Below, in pieces: positions 9,183 to 20,670 of a stretch of DNA of 64,000 nucleotides. Numbering within the stretch: the stretch's first letter is position 1; each line of letters starts with the position of its first letter. The stretch is taken from assembly GCF_947507565.1 (NCBI RefSeq), contig NC_089179.1, positions 2,621,747-2,685,746 of the forward strand, given 5' to 3'. A program made the position numbers and the translations under genes. A model generated the notes under the pieces. It saw only the letters and a program-made list of their open reading frames with translations. It was not told the DNA's origin and did no database searches. Source of the stretch: Oscarella lobularis. Lineage: Eukaryota > Porifera > Homoscleromorpha > Homosclerophorida > Oscarellidae.

Positions 9183-9577
9183 GACGAATCCATGGTTACC
9201 TCCAATCACGAGACAAGAAGTCCGTCCTCCGAGAGTTTCTGCCCACGGTAAGGCCTCATAAGACCTATAGGCCGACGGTAAAGATACTGCAGGCCTCAAT
9301 CGAAAGATCAAACACTTAGCTTTTCTATGAGAGAAATGTCTTCGAGATCGGCGATGGCGTGTTTTGAGATAACAGGCAGAGAACCTGCCAAACCGCTAAC
9401 CGCAAGCAACTTTGTTGCTGTTTTTTAGTTCCGAGTAGGTGAATGCTTACGTGAATATCGCAGAATGCTACCTTTTTGGCGAACAGTTGATTTCGCGCGT
9501 CAGCTGAGTCCATTCGATCACCCCGTACGATCATTTCGCCGATTTTTTGTTCGGTCGTCGCTCTTCTCTGCTTTCCG

Positions 9578-11200
9578 ATGGAAACCGCTTCTCCTTGTGT
9601 TTGCTCTTCCGAAGAAGGTGTTTCTCCTCACGCGATGAAAGCGAGTAGCAGCACCGAGTCTGAATGCGCTGGGCTAACTGCGGTCTACGCGGAAAGAGAC
9701 GCTCGTCTGCGAGGGCACAAAAACGATGTTACTCTTTGCTTTCGGCACAGCAAGGAGGTTCTCGCCCGGTCGATGAAATGCGCGGCTGCTTCGTTCTCCT
9801 CGTCGAGCTGCAGTTCGAAACTTCGTCCTTGCCCTGAACGCCTTTTCGAAGTTCTCGATGACCTCAGAGGCTGCGTCTCCGCGCACTTGTGCAGGCATCA
9901 CGGAGAAATTGCAGATTCTATAACAGAAGTACAGGAGCACCCGCGATACGCCAAAACGTGCCGCGGCTGTGGGGGTTGCGGCTCCCCAGATACGGAATGA
10001 CGCTGGCGAGGTGATTGACTGCTACTATTTCATACTTGTTTGACGTGAATCGTATTCAGAACGAACTGGATAGGACGAAGGCGAAGCTGGCCGCGGCTCG
10101 TGCTGAAATCAAGGAGCTAAAAAAATTAAAAAAGAGAACAAGCTACTGAAAAATAAAATAGCTAAAGCAAAGTCTAAAAGTAAGCCACCAAAACTACAGA
10201 AATTTGAAGATTACTTACTAAGCTATATAGCCGGGGAGTCGTTTCCTCATCTGTTTCAAAATTTTCAGACGGCTCTTTACAGGCATCTGTCTTTTCGCGG
10301 AGACAAGCTATACGATCCGGTGTTGATGAAAAATTTCTGCGACGAACATGCTCCAGGATTGTTTGAGCAGCTAGAGCAAGCAATAACAAGCAAATATCGA
10401 GGACGCGGCAAGAAAGAAGACCTGAGAAAATTGCGAGTCGTTAGCGTTCTTCATCAGCTTGCATATATGAGCAATCAGGTCAGAGCACTTTCTAAAAATG
10501 ACCTAAATATTTGATTATGTACTGCAGAAAAATACGGGTTTTGTGAACGAACTAGGGCTTCACCTGTCTATGTCCGGAAGCTGCCCTTGAATGCTGTCGA
10601 ACGATCGGCATTAGCGGACACCCAGAGACAATAAGAGACTTCAGAAAAAACCTGGGAAAAAATAATCCAAAACTAGTAGAAGAATACATAGATTCTGCAA
10701 ATAGAAATAAAAGGTAATTTTACTCACTGCTTGTTTACAAAAATAACTTTGGCATCTTCAGGCTTGGAATTCTAGTGATCGACGATTTTCATGCAATTCA
10801 CACTATTAAAAAGGCCGACATCTGCCACGACGTCCACTGCAATACACATGGCTACATCACTTATTGACATCCAGTCGTCAATCAACGCAATACCTCTTCC
10901 ACTCCATCCCATTCATTATTGTCCTAGAGCGGCTGCCGTCATCTTACAACAAAAGTCTTACTAGAAAAAAAGAAGTCGAGGAGGGGGCAGAAGACTCCGC
11001 AGACGAAAATACGGATGATGAATATGACTAAGAAAGGAACGACTACTACGGCTCAGCTGAATTCGAGGATCATTTGGCTGCGATGACTCGGCAACTTCCG
11101 CGACGTCGAACAACTCCACAGTACATTTCTGAAAAACAGAGAAAAGCTGCTGATGCACCTCAGAGATACAACATTGTATCATTTTCAAGGCCGCAGGTTA
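9578..11200 (+). pseudogene. Decayed multi-exon TE gene, resembles a DUF6589-type cnidarian/sponge family
   Basis: Exon 1 (9578-9998) opens METASPCVCSS and is Cys-rich (CRGCGGCG near its end). Around 10045-10500 comes a coiled-coil Lys/Glu region (QNELDRTKAKLAAARAEIKE, one frameshift) and then FEDYLLSYIAGESFPHLF...LRVVSVLHQLAYMSNQ. After a short intron come GLHLSMSG, a stop, and HPETIRDFRKNLG. After another intron come LGILVIDDFHAIHTIK and MATSLIDIQSSI in shifted frames. The order coiled coil, LHxLAYxxxQ, DDFHxIHTI is what I remember of a large TE-linked family in cnidarians and sponges, some members carrying DUF6589. Several frameshifts and stops make it a pseudogene. The family name is tentative. 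Confidence 0.4.
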
Positions 11201-11693
11201 GTTCATCTAATATATGGTGATTGCACTCTGTGACTCTTCACTTGTACAGTAGTAGAAATGAAGAGGATTAGTGGAAGCACGTCTACCATTCGTCAAATAT
11301 TATGATATACTCGCAATTAGTCGCAATACGTAGCAGCACATGCATTATATACTACAAATACATATAAATATATATATATATATAATATACCTTCGTCAGC
11401 CTTGGCTCCGAATTGCAAGCGTTGCTGCGAATCAGCGAAAACCACCATCCGATTCTAGTAGAAAACAAGTTAGGTTAAAGATTAAAATACCTTGCACATC
11501 GCGTAAACGGTCTCTCTCTTTAGACAAAGGTGGCTAAAACCGGCGATGAGAGAAACGACCTAAAGACAAACAACGATAACGTCAAAAAATAGTTAAACTA
11601 TTGAGAAAATTCTATTCGAACCGTAAAGAGGCGTTCGGCAAACGGCGGGCGAGAAAACGGCAAAAGAATCGCATCTTGTTGCCTAGGACCAAG

Positions 11694-11725
11694 TGCGCAT
11701 GCCCTGTCGTTTTTGGGTCCTGCTC
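11694..11725 (-). repeat. Right inverted repeat of the 9.13-11.99 kb element
   Basis: GCGCATGCCCTGTCGTTTTT followed by GGGTCCTGCT, the reverse complement of 9152-9182 apart from one base. Confidence 0.8.
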
Positions 11726-11727
11726 AC

Positions 11728-11965
11728 GCGTACCCCATTTTTGCACGCGTACACCATTTTTGCAGCGTACACCATTTCTGCACGCGTACACCATTTTTGC
11801 GCGCGTATCCCATTATTGCTCGCGTACGCCATTACTCCACGCATACCCCATTTTTTACACGCGTACCCCATTTTTGCACCCATACCCCATTTTTGCACAC
11901 TACCCCATTCTTGCACCCATCCCATTTTTGCACACGTACCCCATTCTTGCACACGCACCCATTAT
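11728..11965 (+). repeat. Satellite array, unit ACGCGTACCCCATTTTTGC (17-20 bp)
   Basis: About a dozen imperfect units, each with a palindromic ACGCGT or CGCGTA core followed by a CCCATTTTTGCAC phrase. All three plus-strand frames stay open through it, which explains the long low-complexity readings here; they are not genes. Confidence 0.9.
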
Positions 11966-12079
11966 TTAATATGAACTGCAATAATGCAAGCGCTTAAATA
12001 TGCAAGCAAATATGCAAGCGTCATGCATTTTCACTGCGTATGCGCAATTATTACATTATACCTAATTATGGCATAATCC

Positions 12080-12748
12080 GCTCGCCATAAAGCGCGTTTT
12101 GGTTCAGTTCCAGCAGAACGCATGGTGCGACGAGAATCTGATGCGATTCTGGATTCCACAGTGCTGGAAACCCCCCTGCGATGGCCCCATGCACCTTGTG
12201 ATCGATCACAGGGCTCAGAAAACCGATGTCATCCAGTCGATGTTGAAAGACGAATGCAAAACTGAAAAGACTTACGTGCCAGGTAAGTCAATTGTTAATC
12301 GCAACGCTAAGGCTTTTCGCTGTGTAAGTGTGTTTTTGGTGTTACAGGCGGCGGTACATCACTCGTGCAGCCAATCGATGTCTCAATAAACAAGCCGTTT
12401 AAAGCTGCAGTAGATCGTGAAGCGACGGCGCATATGCAAGCCAACCTGACGGACTACGTTCAGGCTAGGATGTCTGTAAGCGTCAGGCGTGTACTTCTCA
12501 CGAAGTGGATTGCAAACGCCTGGGAAGAAACTGCAGCTAAAAGGGAGACCGTTATTCGAAGTTTTAGGAAGGTCGGCATATTGGTTGCTGTCGATGGCAC
12601 CAAAGACGAGCAAATTAATATTGAGGGAATCGAGAAATACAGGGTTGATTCAAGTGTCGATGAATACAGAAGCGACGAAGATGCGCTAGCAAGCTCAGAT
12701 GACGATTCGAACTGCCAGCCTGAATCTAGTGATATCGACGACGAGTGA
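12080..12748 (+). pseudogene. Pogo/Tigger-like DDE transposase, 3' part
   Basis: Two exons. The first (about 12080-12281) reads VQFQQNAWCDENLM...LVIDHRAQKTDV, with the second catalytic Asp in the LVIDHRA position, and ends at TYVPG before a gtaagt donor. The intron runs to ttacag at 12348. The second exon reads GTSLVQPIDVSINKPFKA, with the third Asp in the QPID position, then the conserved WIANAWEE and SFRKVGI segments, and ends in an acidic tail at 12748. The HTH/CENP-B DNA-binding part and the first Asp are missing, so this is the 3' half of a pogo-type transposase. No frameshift was seen within the part that remains. Confidence 0.7.
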
Positions 12749-13211
12749 GAACTTATATATTCCAAACACTGGCGGTTATTTATTAATCGAACGGTAATAG
12801 TGGTTTGCCTATACCCGGTACTTGTGTTTGATTAGAACGTGTCTGTACGCATGAGCCGTCTTCTTCTGCGAACATGGCGTCCCACGCTCTTGCAGCAATC
12901 TTGTTACTCTTGAGATCAGCTTTTGTCTTCCGTGCAGCGTGAATCTACAGGGAACTTCCAAGCCGTTTCCATGCTGCCTTTTGCCGGTAACTTCGCATGT
13001 GATTGTGCCTCCGTGTGACAGAAAGGCGTAGAAAGCTCGAGACACTTCACGCGCGACATGGCCCACAATTTCTTCACCTTTCACGACGGCAACAGCAAAA
13101 CGATCGTGAGGATTGCTTTCCTCTTTTTCAACCGACAGGAGCTCTCCCGTAGCCGGTGTCCATACTAACTTATACACGTGATGGCGACGGATTACACTGT
13201 AGAAAGAGCGC

Positions 13212-15890
13212 CAGCGTTCTTGCTACGCTTTTTCAGAGTGGGGTTCCCCACTTCGTTATATCTTGCCCCACTCGCGTTGTGCAGAAATGGGTGTAACCCC
13301 CACTTCCGTTTTTATTGTAAAGTAGACCCACCCACACATTTCTATCCGTCCTAGCTAAAGTCCGATTCGTCGCCGCCTTCTACTCCCTCGTTGGAGACGT
13401 TTCTGATACTCCGAGATCTAATACTTGTGATTCTTCTCCTTCCTTGTGAAACCCAGAACTTAAGTGCAGGCGTCGGATTCCAATCTTTATATTCAACTCC
13501 TTCCATAGTTATACGGATTAGCCAGTCAACAGTTGTAGAGGCAAGGCGATTTCGAATTGGCGTCTTAATTCTCTTCATAGTTGAAAGGACTCGTTCCACC
13601 TCTGCCGAAGATCCTGGCATGACTATTAGCCTAGCAAGGATTTTCGATACTAAAGGAGAGGCTGTCGTCATTTCCGAACTGTCGTTAGTGTTCCACATGC
13701 AGGCGACAATGCCATCTATAGATTCGGGCAAATGTTCAAGTTGTAGGGTCTGATAAGAACGAAACTCGTTGAGAAAATCTGCTTCGTCTATGCCAAAGTT
13801 TCTTGCCAGATTCATTATACTTTCATGTTTAGCTCGTCTTGCATTTTGAGGTAACAAAAGACCGAGAAGAGACAGATTCTCCACGTTAGGGAACCGCCGT
13901 TGCACTTTACAAATGATCTTTGACAAGAATTCTTTGGCCTTAGCAGCAAAATGGTCGTGTTTACAACTGCGAAATTGTTCTGGAAAGTCATCTTTAGCCT
14001 TTATCATATAGCCGCCTGAGTACACGTCTTCTTCCAATTTTTCTAATGCAGCTAGCTTTGCATTAACTATAGTTTTTACGTGAAGCAAATTCAAATCCTT
14101 TTTCTGAAAGACCAAAGACAATTCGTTAAGTGTTTCCAAAATGTCCGAAAGTAAATGAAGCGAGATAATATACGCCGGATCTTGCATTTGCTTCGTCAAA
14201 CCCATAGCTACTGGCTCGCCTCTACTAGCCTCCTCTTCCAAGACGGCATTAACAGCTTTGAAATTACGACGAAGGGCCTTGACCGAGTACCCAATAGATA
14301 GCCAGCGCGTACTGGTTGGTCTTTGAAGTGCTAATTGTGGCATATTCAAAACTGATTGCATTTCATGAAGCTGCGCCGTAAGAGTTGAGCTGCGCGAAAA
14401 ATGCGTGTAGATTGCGTTTATCGACTTCTCCATGCTCTCAAACCATTTCACAGACTTTGCTGCTTCACAAACAGCCAAAGCAAGCCTGTGGGCAGCACAA
14501 TGAGTCCCTACCATAGCTGGAACAATACGTTTGAGTCTTGATACGACACCATTCTCTTTTCCCATCATAACTGAAGCACCATCCGTGGCTGTAGCAGCTA
14601 GATTCGCAATTGGAATTTCTGGAATTAGTCCATTGCTTCCTGGATCTTTTAGAAATTGGGTAAGGCAGTCGAAGATATTCGTTGCATCTGCGTGGATATA
14701 CCTTGACATATCCAACATTTTTAGAAATCTGCACTTTACGTGACCGGTGTCAACAGCAATATATTTCACAGCTACACCTAGCTGCTTTGAAGTTGATAAA
14801 TCTGTAGCTTCGTCCAAGATCAGAGAAAAGTAAGGTGATGCGCGGATTTCTTGAACAATTTCCTTTTCGATAGGAAAGTTGATTGCTTTCAGAAGTTCCT
14901 GCATAGATTGCTCTGAATTATATGTAGCGTTTTTCCTCGACTATAGGCGGCTCATCGTAGTATTTCCCAAATCCATTGCGACGTACCTCAGCTCTTTCAA
15001 ATTTGCTGTATGAGCAATCTCAGATTTCGCCAGAAAGTACAAACATTTCAGGACGTCACACATTGCCTGTCCGTCGACTGTTATGAAGTCCTGCTCCTGA
15101 ATGCATTTTTCTACAGATCTGCCTGTACTTTCTCTTGCTATCAGTTCTTTTTCAGCGTCTAAGCATTCCTTGTGTTGTATGCACGATTGATGGCGTTTGA
15201 GAACATCTGGTTGCGTGCCGCAATATGGTTGAGTGAGAAAGACGCTGCTGCCGCTAGCAGACACTTCCTTCTTTGCGTATTGCTGACATATACGGCAAAA
15301 AATTCCACTCGCGTTTGCGTTAATCCAGGGATATTTTGTTCTCCGTTTCGCCAATGAGAAAACTCTCCAGCTTTCTACGTCGCCTTTTGCACTTCTCCCA
15401 CTTCCAGAGCCAGCCCTCCCACTTCCAGAGCCAGCCGAAGGGTCGGTTAAGTCGGCATCGCGGCAGACGCCTCGTTCGGATTCTTCGACGGCTGTAATGA
15501 ACACATCTTGGATTTCTTCAATGGGCTGTGCGTCTTCGACGTGTCTGGCGTCGTCTAACTCGATTTGGGCTCTCTCAACCCGAGCTTGATCTGCTTGTTT
15601 AGATACCAAGGCACCAAACAAGGTAAGCTGGCCGGGAACAAACGTTTTCTGTTTCTTCTTCGGAGGCATATTACGCAGAGAAGGCGAAAGAACAACAGTT
15701 TAACGTGCGTTAATGATTATCAAGTCGAGAAGAAGGCGCTACTACACAAGGCAAAGCAATGTCGCAGAAATGCTGAAGGGAATTTCTTTGCAAAAGAATT
15801 TGTTGGACACGCTCATTTGTAAAAATTTTTCTCGGGGCTTCGCCCCCAGACCCCACTTCGATAATACTTTCTAGCGAAAACGCTGGGCTG
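13212..15890 (-). mobile_element. hAT element 3 (2.68 kb) inside the HIRAN gene
   Basis: It is flanked by a perfect 8-bp target duplication AAGAGCGC (13204-13211 and 15891-15898). Ends are CAGCGTTCTTGC on the left and, inverted, CAGCCCAGCGTTTTCGC on the right, so the ends agree except for a 5-bp indel. The 8-bp duplication and CAG ends are typical of hAT. Confidence 0.88.
13351..15669 (-). pseudogene. hAT transposase (element 3), one in-frame amber stop
   Basis: One reading frame of about 772 codons runs from ATG at 15669 (MPPKKKQKTFVPGQLTLF) to 13351, broken only by a TAG at 14941-14943. The N-terminal half has a TTF/BED-like zinc finger (WINANASGIFCRICQQYA ... VLKRHQSCIQH). After the stop come the RNase H-like core (SLILDEATDLS with the first Asp, ATDGASVM with the second, TSTRWLS) and the C-terminal hAT dimerisation segment (MPGSSAEVERVLSTMKRIK). 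The architecture is like ZNF862/KIAA1586-type hATs. A single nonsense mutation is the only lesion seen, so this copy is young. Confidence 0.88.
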
Positions 15891-15924
15891 AAGAGCGCAC
15901 AACCGGCAGAGAAAGCGACGACAT

Positions 15925-17130
15925 GTACGGCTGAAGATATGAAGCGTGCGCTATGTATCACGATGGACGCCTAACAGCCAATAAGCGCCTATGGTTGTTA
16001 GGCGCCCAATACTTTGCAATCGACAGTCTTAAGCCCCGGCGCCTAACAACCCGTGAGTACGGTAATTGGCGAGTGCCCTTCTTCGAATCTGTTACCATGA
16101 GAGTAAATCTCGCTGCTTCTTTCAGCAAAGGATACGCTTCGGAAAGGATCTTGGAATCGACCGATTCTTTGGCGGAGATAGGCAATTGTACGCGCGTCTC
16201 TTCGAGACCAAGCATTTTCATTTTTTCTTTGCGTGGCTTCTTGGAGCAGCAGTGGTGACCTTCACACAAACTTGTGCAACCAACATGCACGGCCTGTCTC
16301 CGAAAATACGTCTGCCGACTTCTTCTTTTCCACGGAACGTAAATACTTCTCTCGTCCCTTTTTCTTTCCGCAAAAGCCATATAGCCATCGATGTTCATCC
16401 CATATTTACGAGTTTGGAGGAGAGAAAGGTGGCCCATCACGGGCGCACGAAAAGGGGCCAGCCTGGTCCGAAGACGGATCGCTTGCGTTAGAATCGGTGA
16501 AGTCGTTGTGAGAACCTTCCGATTCGGTCCCCCCTTTGCCTCCGATGTCGCCGCATTAACGGCGAAGAACGCGTAGCTGCCGATCGATGGACTAGAGGAC
16601 CTCAATTGTTTTTCCCCCTTAAATCCATGCGGTGAATTGATAAGAATCGGGTCGATCAGAACGGGCGGAGGCGATGGGCCCTGAGCGAAACGGGTGAGTG
16701 AGTTGTAAAATTGGGGAAATCGTTGAGATAGTCAGAGCGGAGTAAGTCGGAGAGTCTTGTAGGAACCTCTATATTGGCGATACGAGTTGCAACGCGAGGC
16801 GCTCGTGCAGACGGAAGTGTGGGAAAAGTGAGAGGCCACGCAGATGTTGACTAAGAAAGGTCTAATATTCTCACATGTCGCTCTTTTTATTATAGGACTT
16901 TGTCGAGTCTCAATTTACCTGCGAGTTCCACCATTTGATCGACTCTGTTGGTAATCGCTAAAGAGCTCTTCGTCGATTTTCTGAGCTACTCGTTGCGTCA
17001 CGTAGGTCCAAGGGCTCGCGAGACATTGTCCGTTGACAATGAGATAACAGCACGAAGCATACAGGGCAGTCTACAGCCACTTCAAAAGCAAGCAAGTTTT
17101 AGATCCTACGTTAATTATGGTATTTAGGTC
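15925..17130. other. Stretch without a supported gene; contains a small foldback
   Basis: A 215-codon minus-strand frame (15958-16605) has no recognisable motif and low-complexity Lys/Arg stretches, so I do not call it. At about 15969-16046 there is an inverted repeat of the phrase GTTGTTAGGCGCC with GGCGCCTAACAAC, likely a small foldback element. Confidence 0.4.
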
Positions 17131-17134
17131 TTCG

Positions 17135-17375
17135 AGGGGGTCCTGAGCATGACCCCCGTCAACAAAAACTGCTCGATCGGGGGTCCTGGGCAAGACCCCG
17201 TCAACGAAAACTGCCTCATAAACGCGAGGGAGACCCTATGCAATTTTTCTAAATTTATTAAATAAATGAAATATCTATCCCCTTTCATCCGCGAGCCGTT
17301 TTTGATGACGGGGTCGTTCTCAGGACCCCGGATGGAGCAGTTTTTGTTGACGGGGTCGTACTCAGGACCCCAAAC
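17135..17375. repeat. Foldback repeat with doubled arms
   Basis: The left arm (about 17135-17215) has two units of GGGGTCCTG...GACCCCGTCAACAAAAACTG. The right arm (about 17295-17375) has two units of the reverse complement (CAGTTTTTGTTGACGGGGTC...CAGGACCCC). The arms flank an AT-rich centre of about 80 bp. The layout suits a small non-autonomous foldback/MITE. Confidence 0.8.
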
Positions 17376-17799
17376 TGATAGAAACACGTGTAAGACTATA
17401 CAGAGAAATGCGTAGACGTTTACCTTGATTCTCGACTTCTGAGAGACCTCATAGACTAGAACCAAAAGTCGGCTCAACAAACAACTGAAAAACAAATTAA
17501 AAGTGAGAGAAAAACGAAATTATTCTAATCCATGACAAAAGGTGTGCGCCGTGCCTTCGGCAGCTCCCTCCGCTCCGCCGGCGCCCGCAGCACTTCCCGC
17601 GTCCTCGGACAACTAAAAACATCCCAACTAAAAAACCCGAAACCGAAGCGTCTCTCCCCGCGTACGGGCGACACGGACTTATCTGACGATCCAGCCACGT
17701 CGACGTCCGAGCTAAAACTCACGTGCTTACGCACGTTCTTCGTCGCCCCGGCGGCGACGGCGACGGCGGGAGCCCAGTCGGCGACGCGGTTCTCCGAGT

Positions 17800-18196
17800 C
17801 TCCTCGTCCGACAACGCATTTCTTATAGAAGTTCTGTCAGGAGATGCTGCCACGCTGCGTCCTATTGTACGCCGCCATATTCGGCCTGATACACGCATTT
17901 TCAGCGATGAATGGCACGCATACAATGCTATTCAGACGCAAGTGGGCATAAATTACGGCCATAGAACCGTAAACCATTCTCGTCATTTCGTCGATCCCAA
18001 CAGCGGCGCTCATACACAAAATGTTGAATCAATGTGGGCGTCGTGCAAAAGGCTATTTAGGAGTCTAAACGTCATGCACTCGCGCCTTCCAGACACCTAC
18101 TTTCCGGAATTTATGTGGAGACGACAATATGACAAAGGAGGTTCAACTGCGTTTTGGAACATCATTCGTAATATTAAGAAACAGTGCCCCTTATGA
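17800..18196 (+). pseudogene. Merlin (ISXO2-like) transposase, 3' part
   Basis: The plus-strand frame reads LIEVLSGDAATLRPIVRRHI, then RPDTRIFSDEWHAYN with a catalytic Asp, NYGHRTVNHSRHFVD, GAHTQNVESMW with the Glu, and PEFMWRRQYD before the stop at 18196. These are the conserved segments of the ISXO2-like/Merlin DDE domain. The 5' part of the transposase is missing or unrelated (a Pro/Ser/Arg-rich reading from 17532). It is a remnant of a Merlin-superfamily element. Confidence 0.8.
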
Positions 18197-18560
18197 AATT
18201 TTGTTGCATGTTTCGTTTAAAACTTATTGGTCTCATTACTTTGTTTTGAAAAAGTCATTGATTTAAGAAGACGTTACAGCATATGACATGTCAGAAGGTG
18301 TTAATGGTATCTGATTTTATAGATGAGTTTTGTCGTTGTCTTAGGCTTACAGATAATGAGTATACATTATTTAGACACACACACCTTAGCAAATATTAAA
18401 CAGGCAGCTAGACTCGTACTTAGATATTGGGAGAATAGAGATGGGTAGGGGAATAGTAGTAAATTTATTTCTCAGTTTAAGGACGCCGTTAAGATAGATC
18501 GCAAGCTTTAAGTACCCTAGTAGTAAATATGATATTCTATGGATGGTGGCAGTAGTTTAA
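18197..18560. other. AT-rich stretch, nothing recognised
   Basis: No open frame with family motifs and no clear repeat. Confidence 0.5.
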
Positions 18561-18564
18561 AGAT

Positions 18565-18990
18565 GTTTTTAGATTGGGTGGGCGCGGTCTCCCGCTTTGT
18601 GTAATTTTCGCTGACTTGATCTCTTCTTTTTTCGCGAAGAACTGCGGGGACCTTATCATATGGGACGCAGCTGAGCTGAATTTGCTGCTCAAGATGTCCT
18701 ACAGCGACGAAAAGACATTGGCGTCTTTCTCTTGCGCCTTGACAAGGTCTTGTCGGCGTCGAAAAGGACAAAGTCCTTCGAGAATACCAACAGAGATCGT
18801 TGGAATACGGTTTTTGATGATTTTTTGAATTAATTAAATTTTTTCAGTTTGCATTTCCTTCCGTTTTCAAGTGGCTATGTTCGATCGACTCCCATCACAG
18901 ACCAATCAGGTCGCTCTCTACATGAAGGGCAGCGAGAAAATGTACAGTGCACTCACGCATAAACTTCCTCACTTTAAAGCGCGCTAGCAA
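18565..18990 (+). pseudogene. CSL/RBPJ-like gene fragment, copy 1
   Basis: This segment is similar, over exon and intron, to the inverse of about 34.82-35.25 kb. An exon-A-like region (about 18633-18800) is decayed. An intron follows that ends in attttttcag (18847). The next exon reads QVAMFDRLPSQT and jumps directly to ALYMKGSEKMYSAL, which corresponds to a later CSL segment (YLKDTERMYLCL type). CSL is the DNA-binding protein at the end of Notch signalling; the RLxSQT motif is one of its most conserved DNA-contact stretches. Because intron sequence is shared with the second copy, this is a segmental DNA duplication, not a retrocopy. It is non-functional. Confidence 0.6.
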
Positions 18991-19904
18991 ACGCGTCGAA
19001 CGTCGTGCGTCATCGGGAGTGATATCATTGGAATCGTCCGTCCCGTTAGATTCCAATGATGTAAGGCACGTAGGCGTTCAATGTATTACGCAGATAGAGG
19101 TCACGTGCTGCTCTATGATTTGCTCGTAGCGTACGCGACCGTTAGGTTCCCTTGGTGACGCCCCAGCGCGCTAGCACTACTCCGAGACCTTTCACCCGTT
19201 TTTTACCTATTACAGGGCACATTCGGTTAGCAATAGTTTAGAGAAAAATGGGAAAGTACCAGAGTAAATATTTAGTTTAGCGCCTTTTACTGCAGTTTTG
19301 GTGTGAAAGCTGGCGCGCGCGTTAGCCACGCCCATAACAACAAAGTCGCAAACTATAACTTCGAAACAAAGCGAAAGATCGCAAATCGCTTCTACCAATC
19401 AATTTCGCGAAGCCCAAGGTATCCGTTTGCGAATGAGCGGCTCACAGGCACCACATTCACTCTCTTAGCAACCTCTCTTTCGCCTCTAATTAAAGGTTCC
19501 TGTAGAGTAATATGCGCGACGACTATCGCTATCGCTGCAATGTCGTCGACAGCCCGCACGTCAATCAAATTCAAATTTCGCGGCGGAACGCGCTGAAGAA
19601 CTTCCTAATTGAATCTAAAGAAACTTGATCAAGTGCTTCTGGGATGACTCTCCCCAAGGCTCCTATTGTATAGTTGCACTTAGCTCGTGTGACTCGCTTG
19701 ACACCTCCCCACACCCGTTCGATTGGACTAAAATATTATAAACACAGGTAAGTAATCCAATGAAGTATTTAAGTTTTGAGCCAATTGTATAATGAAGAGG
19801 AATACTTTTTGAAATTACTTTTTTGTCTTTAGTAGTTATGTACGGCACCCGGTAGATCGACCAATACGCGTCGAGGGTTTTTCCGTCGTTAAATAAATTA
19901 ATAT
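18991..19904. other. Stretch without a supported gene
   Basis: It contains a perfect 12-bp inverted repeat ATCATTGGAATC/GATTCCAATGAT (19024-19060, 13-bp loop). No coding region is recognised. Confidence 0.4.
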
Positions 19905-20670
19905 CACTATCACTGTTGACGGCGTTTGATTACTATGATAGCGGCACTGTTGACGGTCTTTGATTACTAAGATAGCGGCACTGTTGACACTGTTTGATTA
20001 CAAAGATAGCGGCACTTTTGACGGCGATCAGGCTCGGGCAACACTCCGCCCAAGCTTCCAGGCAGATTTTCCGGAGCAACGTACTTGTGAAATTCCTCAT
20101 GATGGCAGAGAAGATGGTGACGCGTGCCACGTAGAACCCGCACTAAGTTCGGTTTCCAAGAAAACGTTTTTTAGTCCGCCTTTAGCCAAATGGTAAGCGA
20201 GGGCTCGTGCCCACAGCCCAGAGAAACAAAGATTAGGAGCTAAGGTCTCTAATATAGGCAGATGGACATGCCCATGCGAATGCGAATGCGAATGCGCATG
20301 GGCATGCGCATGCGCATTCGAATTCGTATTCGCATTCGCATTTGCATTCGCATTCGCATGGGCATTCTCATTCGGCCAAGTTCTATCTCGAGTCCTCGAA
20401 CTGGGAAATACAGGTAGGCGTCAGAAATCGCGTCTAAATCGCGAAAAATAGCTAAACGGACAACGCCTAGCGATCGTTGGACACTTTCTACGCCGGCGAT
20501 CATCCCGTTGCGAAAGCGAATGTGAATGCGCATGCGCATGCCCATGCGAATTCGAATGCGATTTCGAATGCGTTTGATTACTAAGATAGCGGCACGGTTG
20601 ACGGCGCTACCTTAGTAATCAAACGTTGGAACAATGACGCTAACTTAGTAATCAAACGCCGTCAAGTATT
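19905..20670. repeat. Satellite-ended repeat unit: inverted 35-bp arrays around hexamer palindromes
   Basis: The left side (about 19912-20025) has three to four 35-bp units in reverse orientation (GTTGACGGCGTTTGATTACT). The right side (about 20568-20665) has one reversed and then direct units (TTAGTAATCAAACG). Between them are arrays of GCGAATGC and its complement at about 20267-20376 and 20515-20575; the first is a near-perfect long palindrome. The array at 5990-6370 has the same pairing of 35-bp units with the hexamer, so the two repeats travel together. Confidence 0.7.

Larger units (their letters stand above)
9130..11990 (+). mobile_element. Degenerate DNA element with inverted repeats and a satellite right end
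   Basis: A 30-bp segment at 9152-9182 (AGCAGGACCCAAAAACGACA core) recurs inverted at 11694-11725 with one mismatch. Between them lies a decayed multi-exon gene. Outside the right copy is a satellite array built on ACGCGTACCCCATTTTTGC, and the left flank has one related piece (ATTGCACGCGTAC). The outer ends and a target duplication could not be fixed. Inverted repeats with a repeat-array end and one internal gene suggest a cut-and-paste element. The superfamily is uncertain. Confidence 0.55.
12809..15924 (-). pseudogene. HIRAN-domain gene, split by hAT element 3
   Basis: The minus-strand frame starts with ATG at 15924 (MSSLSLPVV), is interrupted at 15890-13212 by hAT element 3, and resumes at 13211 as SFYSVIRRHHVYKLVWTP. 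It continues with GELLSVEKEESNPHDRFAVA, GEEIVGHVAREVS, FLSHGGTITCEVTGKR and LEVPC, then ends at 12809. The pattern vYk.vW.P..GE.L...E..N..D..AVaV...g.iVGHVp...S fits the HIRAN-like family common in invertebrates; HIRAN domains bind DNA 3' ends in helicases, but here the domain stands alone. The reading frame is continuous across the insertion if one 8-bp duplication is counted once, so the gene was intact when hAT 3 landed. Its native role is unknown. Confidence 0.75.

Noticed and set aside
11601-11997. Three overlapping plus-strand frames rich in His, Thr and Phe
   Set aside because: They are translations of the ACGCGTACCCCATTTTTGC satellite in all three frames.
15958-16605. A 215-codon minus-strand frame
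   Set aside because: No recognisable domain, competing frames on the other strand, and it covers the small foldback; not enough to call a gene.
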